Part shown: in pieces, positions 1 to 7,949 of the stretch
Layout: every line of letters begins with the position of its first letter
Numbering within the stretch: position 1 is the first letter of the stretch
Assembly (NCBI RefSeq): GCF_040545925.1
Contig: NZ_JBEPMX010000008.1
Span: 62,001-126,000, forward strand
From: Alkalibacillus flavidus
GTDB lineage: Bacteria > Bacillota > Bacilli > Bacillales > Alkalibacillaceae
Length of the DNA: 64,000 nt
Reading direction: 5' to 3'
Translations under genes and position numbers: made by a program
Notes under the pieces: generated by a model
The model's input: the letters and a program-made list of their open reading frames with translations, nothing else
What the model was told of the DNA's origin: nothing
Databases searched by the model: none

Positions 1-55
1 CACTCACCACGTCATCAGCTATTTTTCGTGTGATATAAACAAATGGCTTAGTCAT
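1..55 (-). CDS. D-2-hydroxyacid dehydrogenase (glyoxylate/D-glycerate type), N-terminal fragment
   Basis: Only the first 18 codons lie inside the window; the rest runs off the left edge. The start is the ATG at 55, preceded by a strong GAGGTG ribosome site. The peptide begins MTKPFVYITRKIADDVV, the typical N-terminus of NAD(P)-dependent D-2-hydroxyacid dehydrogenases related to glyoxylate reductase and D-glycerate dehydrogenase. The nucleotide-binding and catalytic parts are not visible, so the call rests on this short stretch alone. It lies 28 bases beyond the end of the HAD phosphatase gene and is read in the same direction. Confidence 0.6.
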   Translation of the reverse strand, partial: MTKPFVYITRKIADDVVS

Positions 56-82
56 TCGATCACCTCAAATATTATTTTAAAC

Positions 83-850
83 TTAAACCTCATCCCATTC
101 GGCTAATGTTTTTAACGAATACGTCGGTTGCACCGCAACATGTTGCAAGTCGTCTTGTGACGTAACACCTGTTTCAACGTGTAAAGTATCAATATTCGCT
201 TGAATGCCTGCCATAATATCGGTGTCATAGTTATCGCCAACCATAATGGCTTGATCATGTAAAACATCCATCTGTTCAAGCGCTAAATCGACCATTAGAC
301 GGTCAGGTTTTCCAACGACGATGGGTTCAGTTTTCGTTACCTGCCTAATCAAATCAACATAAGCCCCATTGCCTGGGACAAACCCTTCCTCTGTTGGTAC
401 TCGAATATCCGGATTCGTCGCCACGAATGTCGCCCCAGACTGTATATGTAGACAAGCGTCTTTAATTTTTTGATACGTTACATAACGATCAATTCCGACC
501 ACAACAAAATCTGGATTGTCGTTGGTGATCGTTAACCCCCGTGATTGTAAAGCCTCTTCTACACCCGCTTCACCAATCATGAAAACCGATGCCTGGTCAG
601 ACACTTCTTTAATATAATCAGCCGCAATAATAGACGGTGTTAAAATCGTACTTTCATCAACGTTAATATCATGTTTCGCCAGCTTTTCAACCGTTTTAGC
701 ACGCGTTCGTGACGAATTATTGGTCACAAACCGAAATGGTACACCTTCCGTTTGCAACTTGTTAATAAACGCCGCAGCCTCTGGAATCGCGGCATTCCCT
801 CGGTACATCGTGCCATCTAAATCAATTAAATATGCTTGATAACGTGCCAT
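83..850 (-). CDS. yutF: HAD-superfamily IIA phosphatase, NagD-like (YutF family)
   Basis: Predicted cytoplasmic sugar-phosphate or nucleotide phosphatase of the NagD/AraL branch of the HAD superfamily. All HAD motifs are visible: the nucleophile motif DLDGT near residue 10, VTNN near 42, VGKPD near 183 and the metal-binding GDNYDTD near 208. The cap sits between motifs two and three. I start it at the ATG at 850, which gives 255 residues and has an AAGGGGA site in front; an in-frame ATG at 868 would lie inside the upstream gene. It follows yutE with one base between stop and start, so the two are surely co-transcribed, as in B. subtilis. The natural substrate is unknown. Confidence 0.85.
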   Translation of the reverse strand: MARYQAYLIDLDGTMYRGNAAIPEAAAFINKLQTEGVPFRFVTNNSSRTRAKTVEKLAKHDINVDESTILTPSIIAADYIKEVSDQASVFMIGEAGVEEALQSRGLTITNDNPDFVVVGIDRYVTYQKIKDACLHIQSGATFVATNPDIRVPTEEGFVPGNGAYVDLIRQVTKTEPIVVGKPDRLMVDLALEQMDVLHDQAIMVGDNYDTDIMAGIQANIDTLHVETGVTSQDDLQHVAVQPTYSLKTLAEWDEV

Positions 851-851
851 A

Positions 852-1301
852 CTAGCTTTCCCCTTCACGTTTTTTGAAAGCCGTAATAGGCCCCATCTCT
901 CGTTCCAAATAACGATAAATATGACTCGGAAATTGCTTCAACGTTTGAATGCCATCATCCATCGCAGTCCGTAATGTGTCATGATTTATGTTCGTGTAAT
1001 CTTTAATGACTGTCGAACGCATACCAATCACTCGTTTATATGTTGATTCTGTCTCAGCTGGTATGACTTGTTCATCGATTAAAATATCAATAATGTCGTC
1101 ATAACTACCAGGGTCACGCATAATAAAGCCATCTATCATCATATTTCCAACATCAATAATCGACTCAATCGTCATATGAACGATTCGCTCAAGCCCGAAT
1201 AGTTGGTCATCAGTTGAAAAATCAGTTCGCTCATACGTTTCAAGCAATCGGTTATAATACGTTAATGTCTCATCAATGGATTCTTGATCAACAAAATACA
1301 T
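852..1301 (-). CDS. yutE: DUF86 / HepT-like protein (YutE family)
   Basis: A helical protein of about 149 residues resembling B. subtilis YutE, of the DUF86 family that also holds the HepT ribonuclease toxins. The core block MIDGFIMRDPGSYDDIIDIL near residues 60-80 is strongly conserved in the YutE branch. The usual toxin motif, Arg-x4-His-x-Tyr, reads RSTVIKDY here, with Lys where the catalytic His would be, so toxin activity is doubtful. No nucleotidyltransferase antitoxin gene is next to it. I chose the ATG at 1301, nine bases after an AAAGGA site, rather than the ATG at 1322. It is translationally linked to yutF. Confidence 0.8.
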   Translation of the reverse strand: MYFVDQESIDETLTYYNRLLETYERTDFSTDDQLFGLERIVHMTIESIIDVGNMMIDGFIMRDPGSYDDIIDILIDEQVIPAETESTYKRVIGMRSTVIKDYTNINHDTLRTAMDDGIQTLKQFPSHIYRYLEREMGPITAFKKREGES

Positions 1302-1424
1302 CGTGATCATTCCTTTCTTCAATTAGTTTATCACAATTAAATGAACCTTATATAATATTATTTTTGCGTCATACTAAGGGAAAACAATAACTCATTTCCA
1401 TTCGTAAACGAAAGGACGATTCGT

Positions 1425-1697
1425 GTGGCAAAAAAGAAGAAAAACGACGATTTCGCAACTGTCGAAGTACAACAAAATATGCAAGTCCCTGAAGAATTTC
1501 CTGAAGGGACATATGGTGAACCAGTTCATGATGAACCACTTCAAGCGCGTGAATACGATCCAAAACGTCGCCATTATTCTGCGTTTAACTATGAGAATAA
1601 ACAACTTCATCATGATATTCCACGGCAATATCCGTCTGCGCATCAACCGAATAACTTCCCTGATGACGAAGATCCTGAACATCCTGATAAAGGATAA
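1425..1697 (+). CDS. Small hydrophilic conserved protein of unknown function
   Basis: A 90-residue protein starting with GTG at 1425, seven bases after AAAGGA. It opens with the lysine run MAKKKKND and continues with a block reading VQVPEEFPEGTYGEPV-like (residues 13-33). The rest is very polar, rich in His, Asp, Asn and Pro, with no membrane segment or signal peptide. I recall similar small proteins in Bacillaceae annotated only as cytosolic proteins, but I cannot name a characterised member. It is divergent from yutE and convergent with yutD. A perfect 11-bp inverted repeat follows its stop codon. Confidence 0.6.
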   Translation: MAKKKKNDDFATVEVQQNMQVPEEFPEGTYGEPVHDEPLQAREYDPKRRHYSAFNYENKQLHHDIPRQYPSAHQPNNFPDDEDPEHPDKG

Positions 1698-1705
1698 TGG
1701 CACAA

Positions 1706-1736
1706 AATTGACCGGACAACAAATATCCGGTCAATT
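1706..1736. terminator. Inverted repeat between convergent genes
   Basis: Perfect 11-bp arms AATTGACCGGA and TCCGGTCAATT separated by nine bases. The right arm reaches the yutD stop codon. T-runs are weak on both sides (TTTTG on the minus strand), so it may be a modest bidirectional terminator. Confidence 0.6.
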
Positions 1737-2007
1737 ATGAATCCACTCGTTTCATGACAAAATAAGCACAACCAAAATTACAGTATTCATACAAATAATC
1801 TTCTAATGTCGAAATCTTCGTGTCAAATGTGGCTTTTTGATTTTGGTCATCATAGAACCCTTTTAAACGTAATTGACCAAACCCCCAATCACCGACAATA
1901 TAATCATATTTCGTTAAAATATCGCTAAACCGCTGTTCAACCACGTCTTCTTGGAAGCCTTCGCGGTAATCATGGATTAATTCGTATTGTTGTCCTAATA
2001 ACTCCAT
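1735..2007 (-). CDS. yutD: YutD-like protein (DUF1027)
   Basis: A 90-residue cytoplasmic protein of the YutD family, found throughout Bacillales and of unknown biochemical role. The conserved family signature is clear: YIVGDWGFGQLRLKGFY in the centre, followed by STLEDYLYEYCNFGCAYFV near the C-terminus. I place the start at the ATG at 2007, seven bases after GAGGTG; the GTG at 2010 directly before it sits too close to the ribosome site. In B. subtilis yutD also neighbours yutE and lytH, so the neighbourhood supports the call. Confidence 0.85.
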   Translation of the reverse strand: MELLGQQYELIHDYREGFQEDVVEQRFSDILTKYDYIVGDWGFGQLRLKGFYDDQNQKATFDTKISTLEDYLYEYCNFGCAYFVMKRVDS

Positions 2008-2122
2008 CACTTATCACCTCAACTAGTATCAGTTTATCATAAAACCTTTTCAATACGCTTTCATGATTTCAAAAAAGATGACCATACTACAGGTAGATAT
2101 AACATAAAAGGAGTATCTTAAT

Positions 2123-3070
2123 ATGGCTTTTCACCGTTTAATCATTCTTGTTTTCATCTTTTTACTAAGTAGCAGTCATTTACCGTTAGCAGCTGAGGAA
2201 ACTCCAGATGAAGCACGCATGCAATTATACAAAAAAACAGCAACACTAACATCCATTCCGTGGACGACGTTAGCTGCGATCGATCAATACGAGCGGAATA
2301 TTAACGATGTTAATGATGATCGTCTTACCAGTATACAAGTAAAACCTGAGTGGTGGTTCGGTTTGTTAGCCACTGATGAAAACCCTTCACACTATGAAGC
2401 CACAATACAAGCATTTAATGGCATTGGCAAAGATGGGGATGGGGATGGTTATGCCAATCCACACCATGATGAAGATGTTCTATATACAGTCGCTAAATGG
2501 TTAAGCGACGAAATCGCATCAGGCAAGTCAATTAAACAAAGTTTAGAGACGTATTATGATCGTGACAAAGCAGCTAAACTCATCACCCAATACCGTCAAT
2601 TATTCCAGCACTTTCAAACAACTGATTTAGATGAACACGCCTTTCCAATTCCGTCACATTACAATTACTCATACCGATCAACATGGGGAGCAGGCAGAGG
2701 GTATGGCGGACGACGCATTCATGAAGGAACGGACTTGTTCGCATCGTATGGCACACCCGTACGTTCTGTATCTTACGGCGTCGTAGAAGTAAAAGGATGG
2801 AACAAATATGGTGGTTGGCGTATAGGTATTCGTGATGCAGACAATGTCTATCACTACTACGCACACTTAAACGGATTTGAAGATTCGATCGAAGAAGGGT
2901 CAATTGTTGAGCCAGGAGATGTCATAGGCTACGTCGGCGCTTCTGGATATGGCCCAATCGGCACATCCGGTAAATTCCCGCCTCACCTCCATTATGGTAT
3001 GTATCGCGATAATGGAAAAAATGAATGGGCGTTTGATCCCTACCCGTCATTAAAACGTTGGGAACATTAA
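2123..3070 (+). CDS. lytH: L-Ala-D-Glu endopeptidase LytH, M23 metallopeptidase
   Basis: Secreted sporulation peptidase that in B. subtilis trims peptide side chains to single L-alanine in spore cortex peptidoglycan. The 315-residue protein has a signal peptide (hydrophobic residues 5-23, ending LPLAA before EE). It then has a family-specific N-terminal part and a C-terminal M23 domain. Zinc and catalytic residues are visible: H200 and D204 in HEGTD, H248 in YAHL, and H288/H290 in HLH. AAAGGAG precedes the ATG. A clear sigma-K promoter was not identified by eye. It is a single-gene unit ending in a bidirectional terminator, and its neighbours yutD and yunB match the B. subtilis order. Confidence 0.9.
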   Translation: MAFHRLIILVFIFLLSSSHLPLAAEETPDEARMQLYKKTATLTSIPWTTLAAIDQYERNINDVNDDRLTSIQVKPEWWFGLLATDENPSHYEATIQAFNGIGKDGDGDGYANPHHDEDVLYTVAKWLSDEIASGKSIKQSLETYYDRDKAAKLITQYRQLFQHFQTTDLDEHAFPIPSHYNYSYRSTWGAGRGYGGRRIHEGTDLFASYGTPVRSVSYGVVEVKGWNKYGGWRIGIRDADNVYHYYAHLNGFEDSIEEGSIVEPGDVIGYVGASGYGPIGTSGKFPPHLHYGMYRDNGKNEWAFDPYPSLKRWEH

Positions 3071-3073
3071 AAT

Positions 3074-3102
3074 GCGAGCAGAGAGGAACCCTCTCTGCCC
3101 GC
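3074..3102. terminator. Bidirectional terminator between lytH and the NSS transporter gene
   Basis: GC-rich hairpin with 13-base arms (GCGAGCAGAGAGG against CCTCTCTGCCCGC, one A-C mismatch) and a three-base loop. It is followed by AAAATTTT on the plus strand and ATTTTAA on the minus strand, between two convergent genes. Confidence 0.85.
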
Positions 3103-3128
3103 TAAAATTTTCATAATTATTAGCCTTA

Positions 3129-4511
3129 TTACTGACCAATCATATTAATGAAGTTTGTAATTACGATGTACAAAATACCCGCTGGCGCGACAATACGTAG
3201 GAACCAAATCCAAACAGCACCAATCGCTGTATCTTGTAAACCTGTTTCGCGTAGGGCTTCGATTCTATTCCAGCCCCAACCAACGAATAGAGCTGTCACT
3301 AAACCACCTAGCGCTAATGTGTACTGCGCTGTAAATTTGTCTAAAATATCTAAGAACGTAATTGTGTCGCTAGATGGATCAAGGAATGCGAACAACTTCA
3401 TTTGCGTTAATGCTGGTACCGCACCTTGCGATATTGCTGACAAAACACCGAATAGTGTAATGATAGAACCAGCAACAAGTGTTGTCGGCTTACGTCCAAC
3501 ATTGAATCGACGCATTGCCCATGATACACCGACTTCTAATAATGAAATAGCAGATGACAATGCGGCAATTCCGACGAATAGGAAGAAGAAGATACCGAAT
3601 ATCGTACCACCTAAGCCCCATTGGCTAAATGCTTCAGGTAATGTCATAAATAATAGTCCTGGACCTGCACCTGGCTCCATTCCGAATGTGAACACGATTG
3701 GGAAAATCATGAGACCCGCAAACACAGCGAAGAACGTATCAAATACAACTACTGTTCCTGCCGCTGATGGTAAACGGGATTCTTTCGGTAAATATGATGC
3801 GTACGTGATCATAGCACCCATACCAAGTGATAATGTGAAGAATGCCTGACCAACAGCTGCACCCCATACGTTAATGTCACCTAATGCATTGAAATCAGGT
3901 GTGAACATGAAGCTTAGTGCTTCACCAGCACCATCCATTGTTAAACCGAAAACAGCTAATACAATAATAAGAACGGCTAGCATCGGCATAAAGGTACGGT
4001 TCGCAATTTCGATACCTTTCTTGATACCGAAGAAAACGACACCGATAACAACAGCCATGAATAAGAAATGCCAAACAACTGGACCAACTGGACTAGCAAT
4101 AAACTCTCCAAAGAATCCTTCAAAGCCACCAGATTCGACATTGCCTGCCGCACCGGTAATATAACTAAATAAATAATAAAAGACCCAACCGGCAATAACA
4201 CCGTAGAACGACAGGATTAATGTCCCTGACAAGACACCTAGAAAACCACCAATTTTACCAAACGATTTTGATTTGATGTTTTCAAATGAATGAATCGCAT
4301 CTGATTGACCGCGTCGACCTACTGTAAATTCAGCTAATAAGACGGGTAGACCAATTAGGGCGATACAAATAAAATAAGCAATTAAAAATGCAAACCCCCC
4401 GTTTTCCCCTAGCATATAAGGGAAGCGCCAAATGTTACCTAGGCCTACCGCTGAACCAACAGCCGCAAAAATAAAACCAAACCTAGTCGCAAACTGCTCT
4501 CTTCCTTGCAT
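3129..4511 (-). CDS. Sodium-dependent transporter, neurotransmitter:sodium symporter (NSS) family
   Basis: Inner-membrane sodium-coupled amino acid symporter, 460 residues, with the LeuT fold. TM1 carries the family hallmark GREQFATRFGFIFAAVGSAV, then GLGNIWRFPY and ENGGFAF. There are about eleven hydrophobic segments, close to short bacterial NSS members such as MhsT and YocR/YhdH. The start at 4511 lies nine bases after AAGGGG; the ATG at 4517 is only three bases from it. The substrate cannot be read from sequence; hydrophobic or aromatic amino acids are usual for bacterial members. It has its own promoter, and a 20-bp palindrome in the leader suggests regulation. Confidence 0.9.
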   Translation of the reverse strand: MQGREQFATRFGFIFAAVGSAVGLGNIWRFPYMLGENGGFAFLIAYFICIALIGLPVLLAEFTVGRRGQSDAIHSFENIKSKSFGKIGGFLGVLSGTLILSFYGVIAGWVFYYLFSYITGAAGNVESGGFEGFFGEFIASPVGPVVWHFLFMAVVIGVVFFGIKKGIEIANRTFMPMLAVLIIVLAVFGLTMDGAGEALSFMFTPDFNALGDINVWGAAVGQAFFTLSLGMGAMITYASYLPKESRLPSAAGTVVVFDTFFAVFAGLMIFPIVFTFGMEPGAGPGLLFMTLPEAFSQWGLGGTIFGIFFFLFVGIAALSSAISLLEVGVSWAMRRFNVGRKPTTLVAGSIITLFGVLSAISQGAVPALTQMKLFAFLDPSSDTITFLDILDKFTAQYTLALGGLVTALFVGWGWNRIEALRETGLQDTAIGAVWIWFLRIVAPAGILYIVITNFINMIGQ

Positions 4512-4540
4512 AATCATATTCCCCTTTCTGTTTTTTGTTT

Positions 4541-4562
4541 GCCGTACAAAAACTTGTACGGG
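4541..4562 (-). promoter_or_regulatory. Palindrome in the 5' leader of the NSS gene
   Basis: Perfect 8-bp arms CCGTACAA and TTGTACGG with a four-base centre, about 25-45 bases downstream of the predicted transcription start and 30 bases before the ATG. No T-run follows, so it is more likely a repressor operator or an RNA hairpin than a terminator. The regulator is unknown. Confidence 0.5.
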
Positions 4563-4594
4563 TGCTCACTTAAATATATTGATTATTTTGTTTT

Positions 4595-4623
4595 ATTATA
4601 ATTTTATGACAATTATTTTGCAA
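4595..4623 (-). promoter_or_regulatory. Sigma-A promoter of the NSS transporter gene
   Basis: On the minus strand TTGCAA at 4623-4618 is followed after exactly 17 bases by a perfect TATAAT at 4600-4595. The leader to the ATG is about 80 bases. No other gene is read from it. Confidence 0.75.
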
Positions 4624-4764
4624 GTCTTTTCAGAAAACTTTCTTTAGACTTAGCAAAAAAGTCACAAAATTCAATCAACAGGTGAGCGCCAACGCTTATA
4701 ATCATACCAAAACTCCAAATGTTTTGACAACAATCTACGCGAAAAACTTTTTTATGACAAAAAA

Positions 4765-4796
4765 ACAGAACACCTCTTCTGCAAGAGATGTTCTGT
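4765..4796 (-). terminator. Terminator of the NhaC-family gene
   Basis: Hairpin ACAGAACATCTCTT / AAGAGGTGTTCTGT on the minus strand with a four-base loop, followed by seven Ts. It begins 15 bases after the stop codon. Confidence 0.85.
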
Positions 4797-4810
4797 CATA
4801 AGGGTTATGA

Positions 4811-6343
4811 TCATCTTTTTAGTATCAATACAAGCCCTAAGAGTGCCCCGAGTGTGACGATTAAACTAAGTACTGCTGATGTCGTAATGGCAAGGGTTAT
4901 ATAACCTAACAATGCTGTTACAGCGGCGATTAACGCATATGGGATTTGGGTCACAATGTGATCGATGTGGTTCGACCCCGCACCCGTCGACGATAACACC
5001 GACGTATCTGAAATAGGTGAACAGTGGTCACCGAATACCGAACCAGCTAATACAGCTGACAGTGCCGGAATGACCATCGTTGGATCGAGTTCTACAGCCA
5101 TCTCGCCAGCAATCGGTAGCATAAGGGCGAATGTGCCCCAAGATGTTCCGGTCGCAAAAGCTGTTACGCCTGCTACAAGGAAAATCATAAGTGGTAAATA
5201 AGCTGGGCTAAGATTTGCCTCTTCAACGAGACCAACTAAATATTGGTCTGTACCAATCGCACCAATAATAGACACAATCATCCAAGCTAAAATCAAGATA
5301 TAAATGGCTGGTAGCATCGCTTTAATACCTTGCCAAGTCACAACGAATATATTCGATTTGTCACCTGGTTGAACGGCATATAACAAGACCGAAAGTAATA
5401 CAGCTAATGTTCCGCCAGTCACTAGGGCTAGGTTAACATCTGTATTCGCAAAAATAGATACGAGAGTCACCCCGTCTTCACTTGCTTGTACACCCGTTAT
5501 AACCATCACTGTCATTGTCGTTATAAGTAGTGCTAATAAGGGCAACAGCAAATGATAAACGCGTCCGTTTTGATTTTCAGCAACTTCCCCTTTTATATCA
5601 CCTGGAACGTCTGGGTTAGCAGGGTCAATTAAGTCACCAGTCGTTTCTGCTCGTTCTTCATGCTTTTTCATTGCCCCAATATCGAGCTTGAAGTAAATCG
5701 CTAAGAAAACAAGTGCAATCGCCGCAATCGCATAAAAGTTATAAGGAATCATTTGGATAAACGCACCTAATGCAGAGTAATCCGATAATTCATGCGTCGC
5801 AATCACTGTCGAGATAATCCCAATAATATAAGCACCCCAACTCGATATCGGCGTTAAAACGGTGACTGGTGCCGACGTTGAGTCAATTAAATAAGCTAAC
5901 TTTGCGCGTGACACGTTTTGACGGTCCGTAATCGGGCGGGAGACTTGACCGATTGTTAAACTGTTAAAATAATCATCAATAAAAATAGCAACACCGAGTA
6001 ACCCTGTCGTGTACTGAGCACCTTTTCGTGACTTAACGCGGTTAACGGCCCAACCACCGAAAGCTTTAGCGCCTCCTGTAGCGGTTAAAAAGGCGATTAA
6101 AATACCTAACAGTAATAAGAAGACGACGAGCTGGATACTCCATATATCCCACGCCCCTTCAGCATAAAATGATCCTTGAAATGACATCCAAATTCGTTCA
6201 AGTGTCGCTAGTAAGTCATAATTTTCTACCATTAAAGCGCCAATAATGATTCCTGTCCCTAATGATAATAAGACTCGACGCGTCAATAACACGAGTAAAA
6301 TCATAACTAGTGGTGGTAATAACGACCAAAAAGTTCCTTCCAT
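4811..6343 (-). CDS. NhaC-family antiporter-like protein, predicted lysine transporter
   Basis: A 510-residue integral membrane protein of the NhaC/YheL ion transporter superfamily with about 11-12 hydrophobic segments. Family blocks include IFIDDYFNSLTIG near residue 125, STSAPVTVLTPISSWG near 160 and FATGTSWGTFA near 400. Most members exchange sodium for protons or small organic ions. Here a lysine riboswitch ends just upstream, which points instead to lysine uptake, as predicted earlier for the riboswitch-controlled NhaC subgroup called LysW. The start at 6343 follows GGAGGA by eight bases; the ATG at 6361 overlaps that site. It is a single-gene unit with its own terminator. Confidence 0.85.
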   Translation of the reverse strand: MEGTFWSLLPPLVMILLVLLTRRVLLSLGTGIIIGALMVENYDLLATLERIWMSFQGSFYAEGAWDIWSIQLVVFLLLLGILIAFLTATGGAKAFGGWAVNRVKSRKGAQYTTGLLGVAIFIDDYFNSLTIGQVSRPITDRQNVSRAKLAYLIDSTSAPVTVLTPISSWGAYIIGIISTVIATHELSDYSALGAFIQMIPYNFYAIAAIALVFLAIYFKLDIGAMKKHEERAETTGDLIDPANPDVPGDIKGEVAENQNGRVYHLLLPLLALLITTMTVMVITGVQASEDGVTLVSIFANTDVNLALVTGGTLAVLLSVLLYAVQPGDKSNIFVVTWQGIKAMLPAIYILILAWMIVSIIGAIGTDQYLVGLVEEANLSPAYLPLMIFLVAGVTAFATGTSWGTFALMLPIAGEMAVELDPTMVIPALSAVLAGSVFGDHCSPISDTSVLSSTGAGSNHIDHIVTQIPYALIAAVTALLGYITLAITTSAVLSLIVTLGALLGLVLILKR

Positions 6344-6432
6344 GTTTGTTTCCTCCTTCAATTTTTTCGAGAAGTCCGTCCGTCGAATGCTTTATCACCA
6401 TAATGCCCTCATGTGATAAAGCCATACATAAT

Positions 6433-6660
6433 AAAAAAAGTAATGATAGAGAAATCTACCATTACTTGTATCAGTCGGTTATTTCTCGATCAGTAGCTCC
6501 CCGTTTTACGTACGAGAGTGTATTTTTTGTTCAAAAATACACCAACACTTAAAGGCTGACCCCCTAAGTACTTCGGCATTTAACCCTTTCACATATGATC
6601 CTCGTTGTCATCCTCCCATATGTTACTGATGCTAAATGCACCTCTACCTCATCGATTGAT
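6433..6660 (-). promoter_or_regulatory. Lysine riboswitch (L-box) with transcription attenuator
   Basis: On the minus strand the conserved L-box blocks appear in order: GAGGTAGAGGTGC (6650-6638), AGTA, AAAGGG, TGCCGAAG, GGTCAGCCTTT and GGGGAGCTAC (near 6491-6500). P1 forms between TCGATGAGGTAG at the start and CTACTGATCGA at the end. A terminator follows: AAGTAATGGTAGA against TCTATCATTACTT (6467-6438), then seven Ts. GAGAAAT at 6487-6481, at the end of P1, can pair with ATTTCTC at 6455-6449 inside the terminator, giving the expected antiterminator. Lysine binding should thus stop transcription of the downstream transporter gene. Confidence 0.88.
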
Positions 6661-6706
6661 AAGGTTATATAAAATTGTCATACAAAAAGTAATATACCAT
6701 GCTCTT

Positions 6707-7495
6707 TTACTGTTGTAAATCCCTGAACGGTATCGAAATATTCGGTGAATTACCGCCACCATCATTGTAAAATTCCGGTACTTCACCTTGGATAACGCCT
6801 ATCGAAACAGGAACGTGCGTTTCAACTGTTGTCGTTTTTGTCGCAAATGGAATCACGACTTGCACATTGGCTTGAATAAAAATATCCAATTCGATCATTG
6901 CATTGTTTATACCGTATTCCGTCAGACGTCTTTCTACATCCGATTGCACATCCCCAATAATACGAAAATGGACCGGAACTTGTGGCCCTAAATTGGCTAA
7001 CAGCGCATTGTTCGTTGCTTGGCCGATGGGAATTCGCACAATCGCTCGGTGGTCTTCCACTTGATCTTCTTCCAAGACGACATCATCTTCTACATCAAAA
7101 TCCAATGATTCTTCAGGTGTTAATTCACCACGTTCGATCCGTTTTAAAAAATTTTGTACCCGAAATGTCGTATTCCGTAACACGCGATTAATGACGACAC
7201 TATTCCAATTTACGGTGACAATATTGCCTTCATCATCTGTTTCAATATCGATCAAATCCTCAGCTTGTAAGTCGTCTACAATTCGACGGCTTACCGCTTC
7301 ATTAATTGCTTCTCGTGCGAATTGACTCGTTTTCGTTTCAGCCATTTCAATGAGTGTAGGTTCAATACCACGATTAATTAACCAAATCGATAAGAGGGTT
7401 GCTATCGTAAACACGACAACGGTCATCATGAATATTTGTCCAAACGTCTTAGGTTTACGACGTCGTGTCCATCTAAGATGCTTGATTTGGCGCAC
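6707..7495 (-). CDS. yunB: Sporulation protein YunB
   Basis: A 262-residue protein matching YunB, a sigma-E-dependent B. subtilis gene whose loss gives a mild sporulation defect. A basic N-terminus (MRQIKHLRWTRRRKPK) is followed by one membrane segment at about residues 20-42, and the remaining domain is predicted to face outward. The block AETKTSQFAREAINEAV just after the membrane segment and PIGQATNNALLANLGPQVPV near 170 are typical. The start is a GTG at 7495 with a GGGGGA site. It lies 58 bases after yunC and is read with it. No sigma-E promoter could be assigned with confidence. Confidence 0.85.
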   Translation of the reverse strand: MRQIKHLRWTRRRKPKTFGQIFMMTVVVFTIATLLSIWLINRGIEPTLIEMAETKTSQFAREAINEAVSRRIVDDLQAEDLIDIETDDEGNIVTVNWNSVVINRVLRNTTFRVQNFLKRIERGELTPEESLDFDVEDDVVLEEDQVEDHRAIVRIPIGQATNNALLANLGPQVPVHFRIIGDVQSDVERRLTEYGINNAMIELDIFIQANVQVVIPFATKTTTVETHVPVSIGVIQGEVPEFYNDGGGNSPNISIPFRDLQQ

Positions 7496-7553
7496 AGCAA
7501 ATCCCCCCTCACCACCAGTCTATGCACAGATGATAGGGGGCATGTGTCGCCAA

Positions 7554-7871
7554 TCATGAAGACGATAGTGATAATAGGGCATGACGACCAATCATTCCTT
7601 CATACCAACCGTATTGCTCTTTCGCATATGTCGTCACCTTTTGCAGTGGGGCGTGAATGAGCGCGTCTCGATTACGAACCCCGACTGCACGTGCGGCTAC
7701 AATTTGCCGGTCACTCAACTGGTCGCTTAACAGATCCACATCTAAGGCGCCGCACATAATATAACCAATATCGTTTGAAATGATTAACAAATTCGTTTTC
7801 GGTAACTCAACATGTGTATAAGTAAATGGTTGGTCATCAATCCAAATCGTTTCTACATGGATCAATGCCAT
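7554..7871 (-). CDS. yunC: YunC family protein (DUF1805)
   Basis: A 105-residue cytoplasmic protein of the DUF1805/YunC family, of unknown role. Typical blocks are LPKTNLLIISNDIGYIMCGALDVDLL in the middle (described by its ends, residues about 24-50) and RQIVAARAVGVRN thereafter. The ATG at 7871 follows a very strong AAAGGAGGT site. It lies between yunD and yunB in the order known from B. subtilis. A terminator separates it from yunD, so it may have its own promoter. Confidence 0.85.
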   Translation of the reverse strand: MALIHVETIWIDDQPFTYTHVELPKTNLLIISNDIGYIMCGALDVDLLSDQLSDRQIVAARAVGVRNRDALIHAPLQKVTTYAKEQYGWYEGMIGRHALLSLSSS

Positions 7872-7909
7872 CGACCTCCTTTGGTATTACGTTATGTAAA
7901 GTAAAAAAA

Positions 7910-7949
7910 GAAGTGTCTGTCCAACACTTAAGTATTAGACAAACACTTC
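7910..7949 (-). terminator. Terminator after yunD
   Basis: Hairpin with 15-base arms (GAAGTGTTTGTCTAA against TTGGACAGACACTTC on the minus strand, one mismatch or wobble) and a 10-base loop holding the yunD stop codon, followed by seven Ts. Confidence 0.85.

Noticed and set aside
852..1301. HepT/MNT toxin-antitoxin module
   Set aside because: The catalytic His is replaced and no nucleotidyltransferase gene is adjacent.
3148..4164. Long plus-strand frames opposite the NSS transporter gene
   Set aside because: They are antisense to an unmistakable membrane protein gene and lack any family resemblance.
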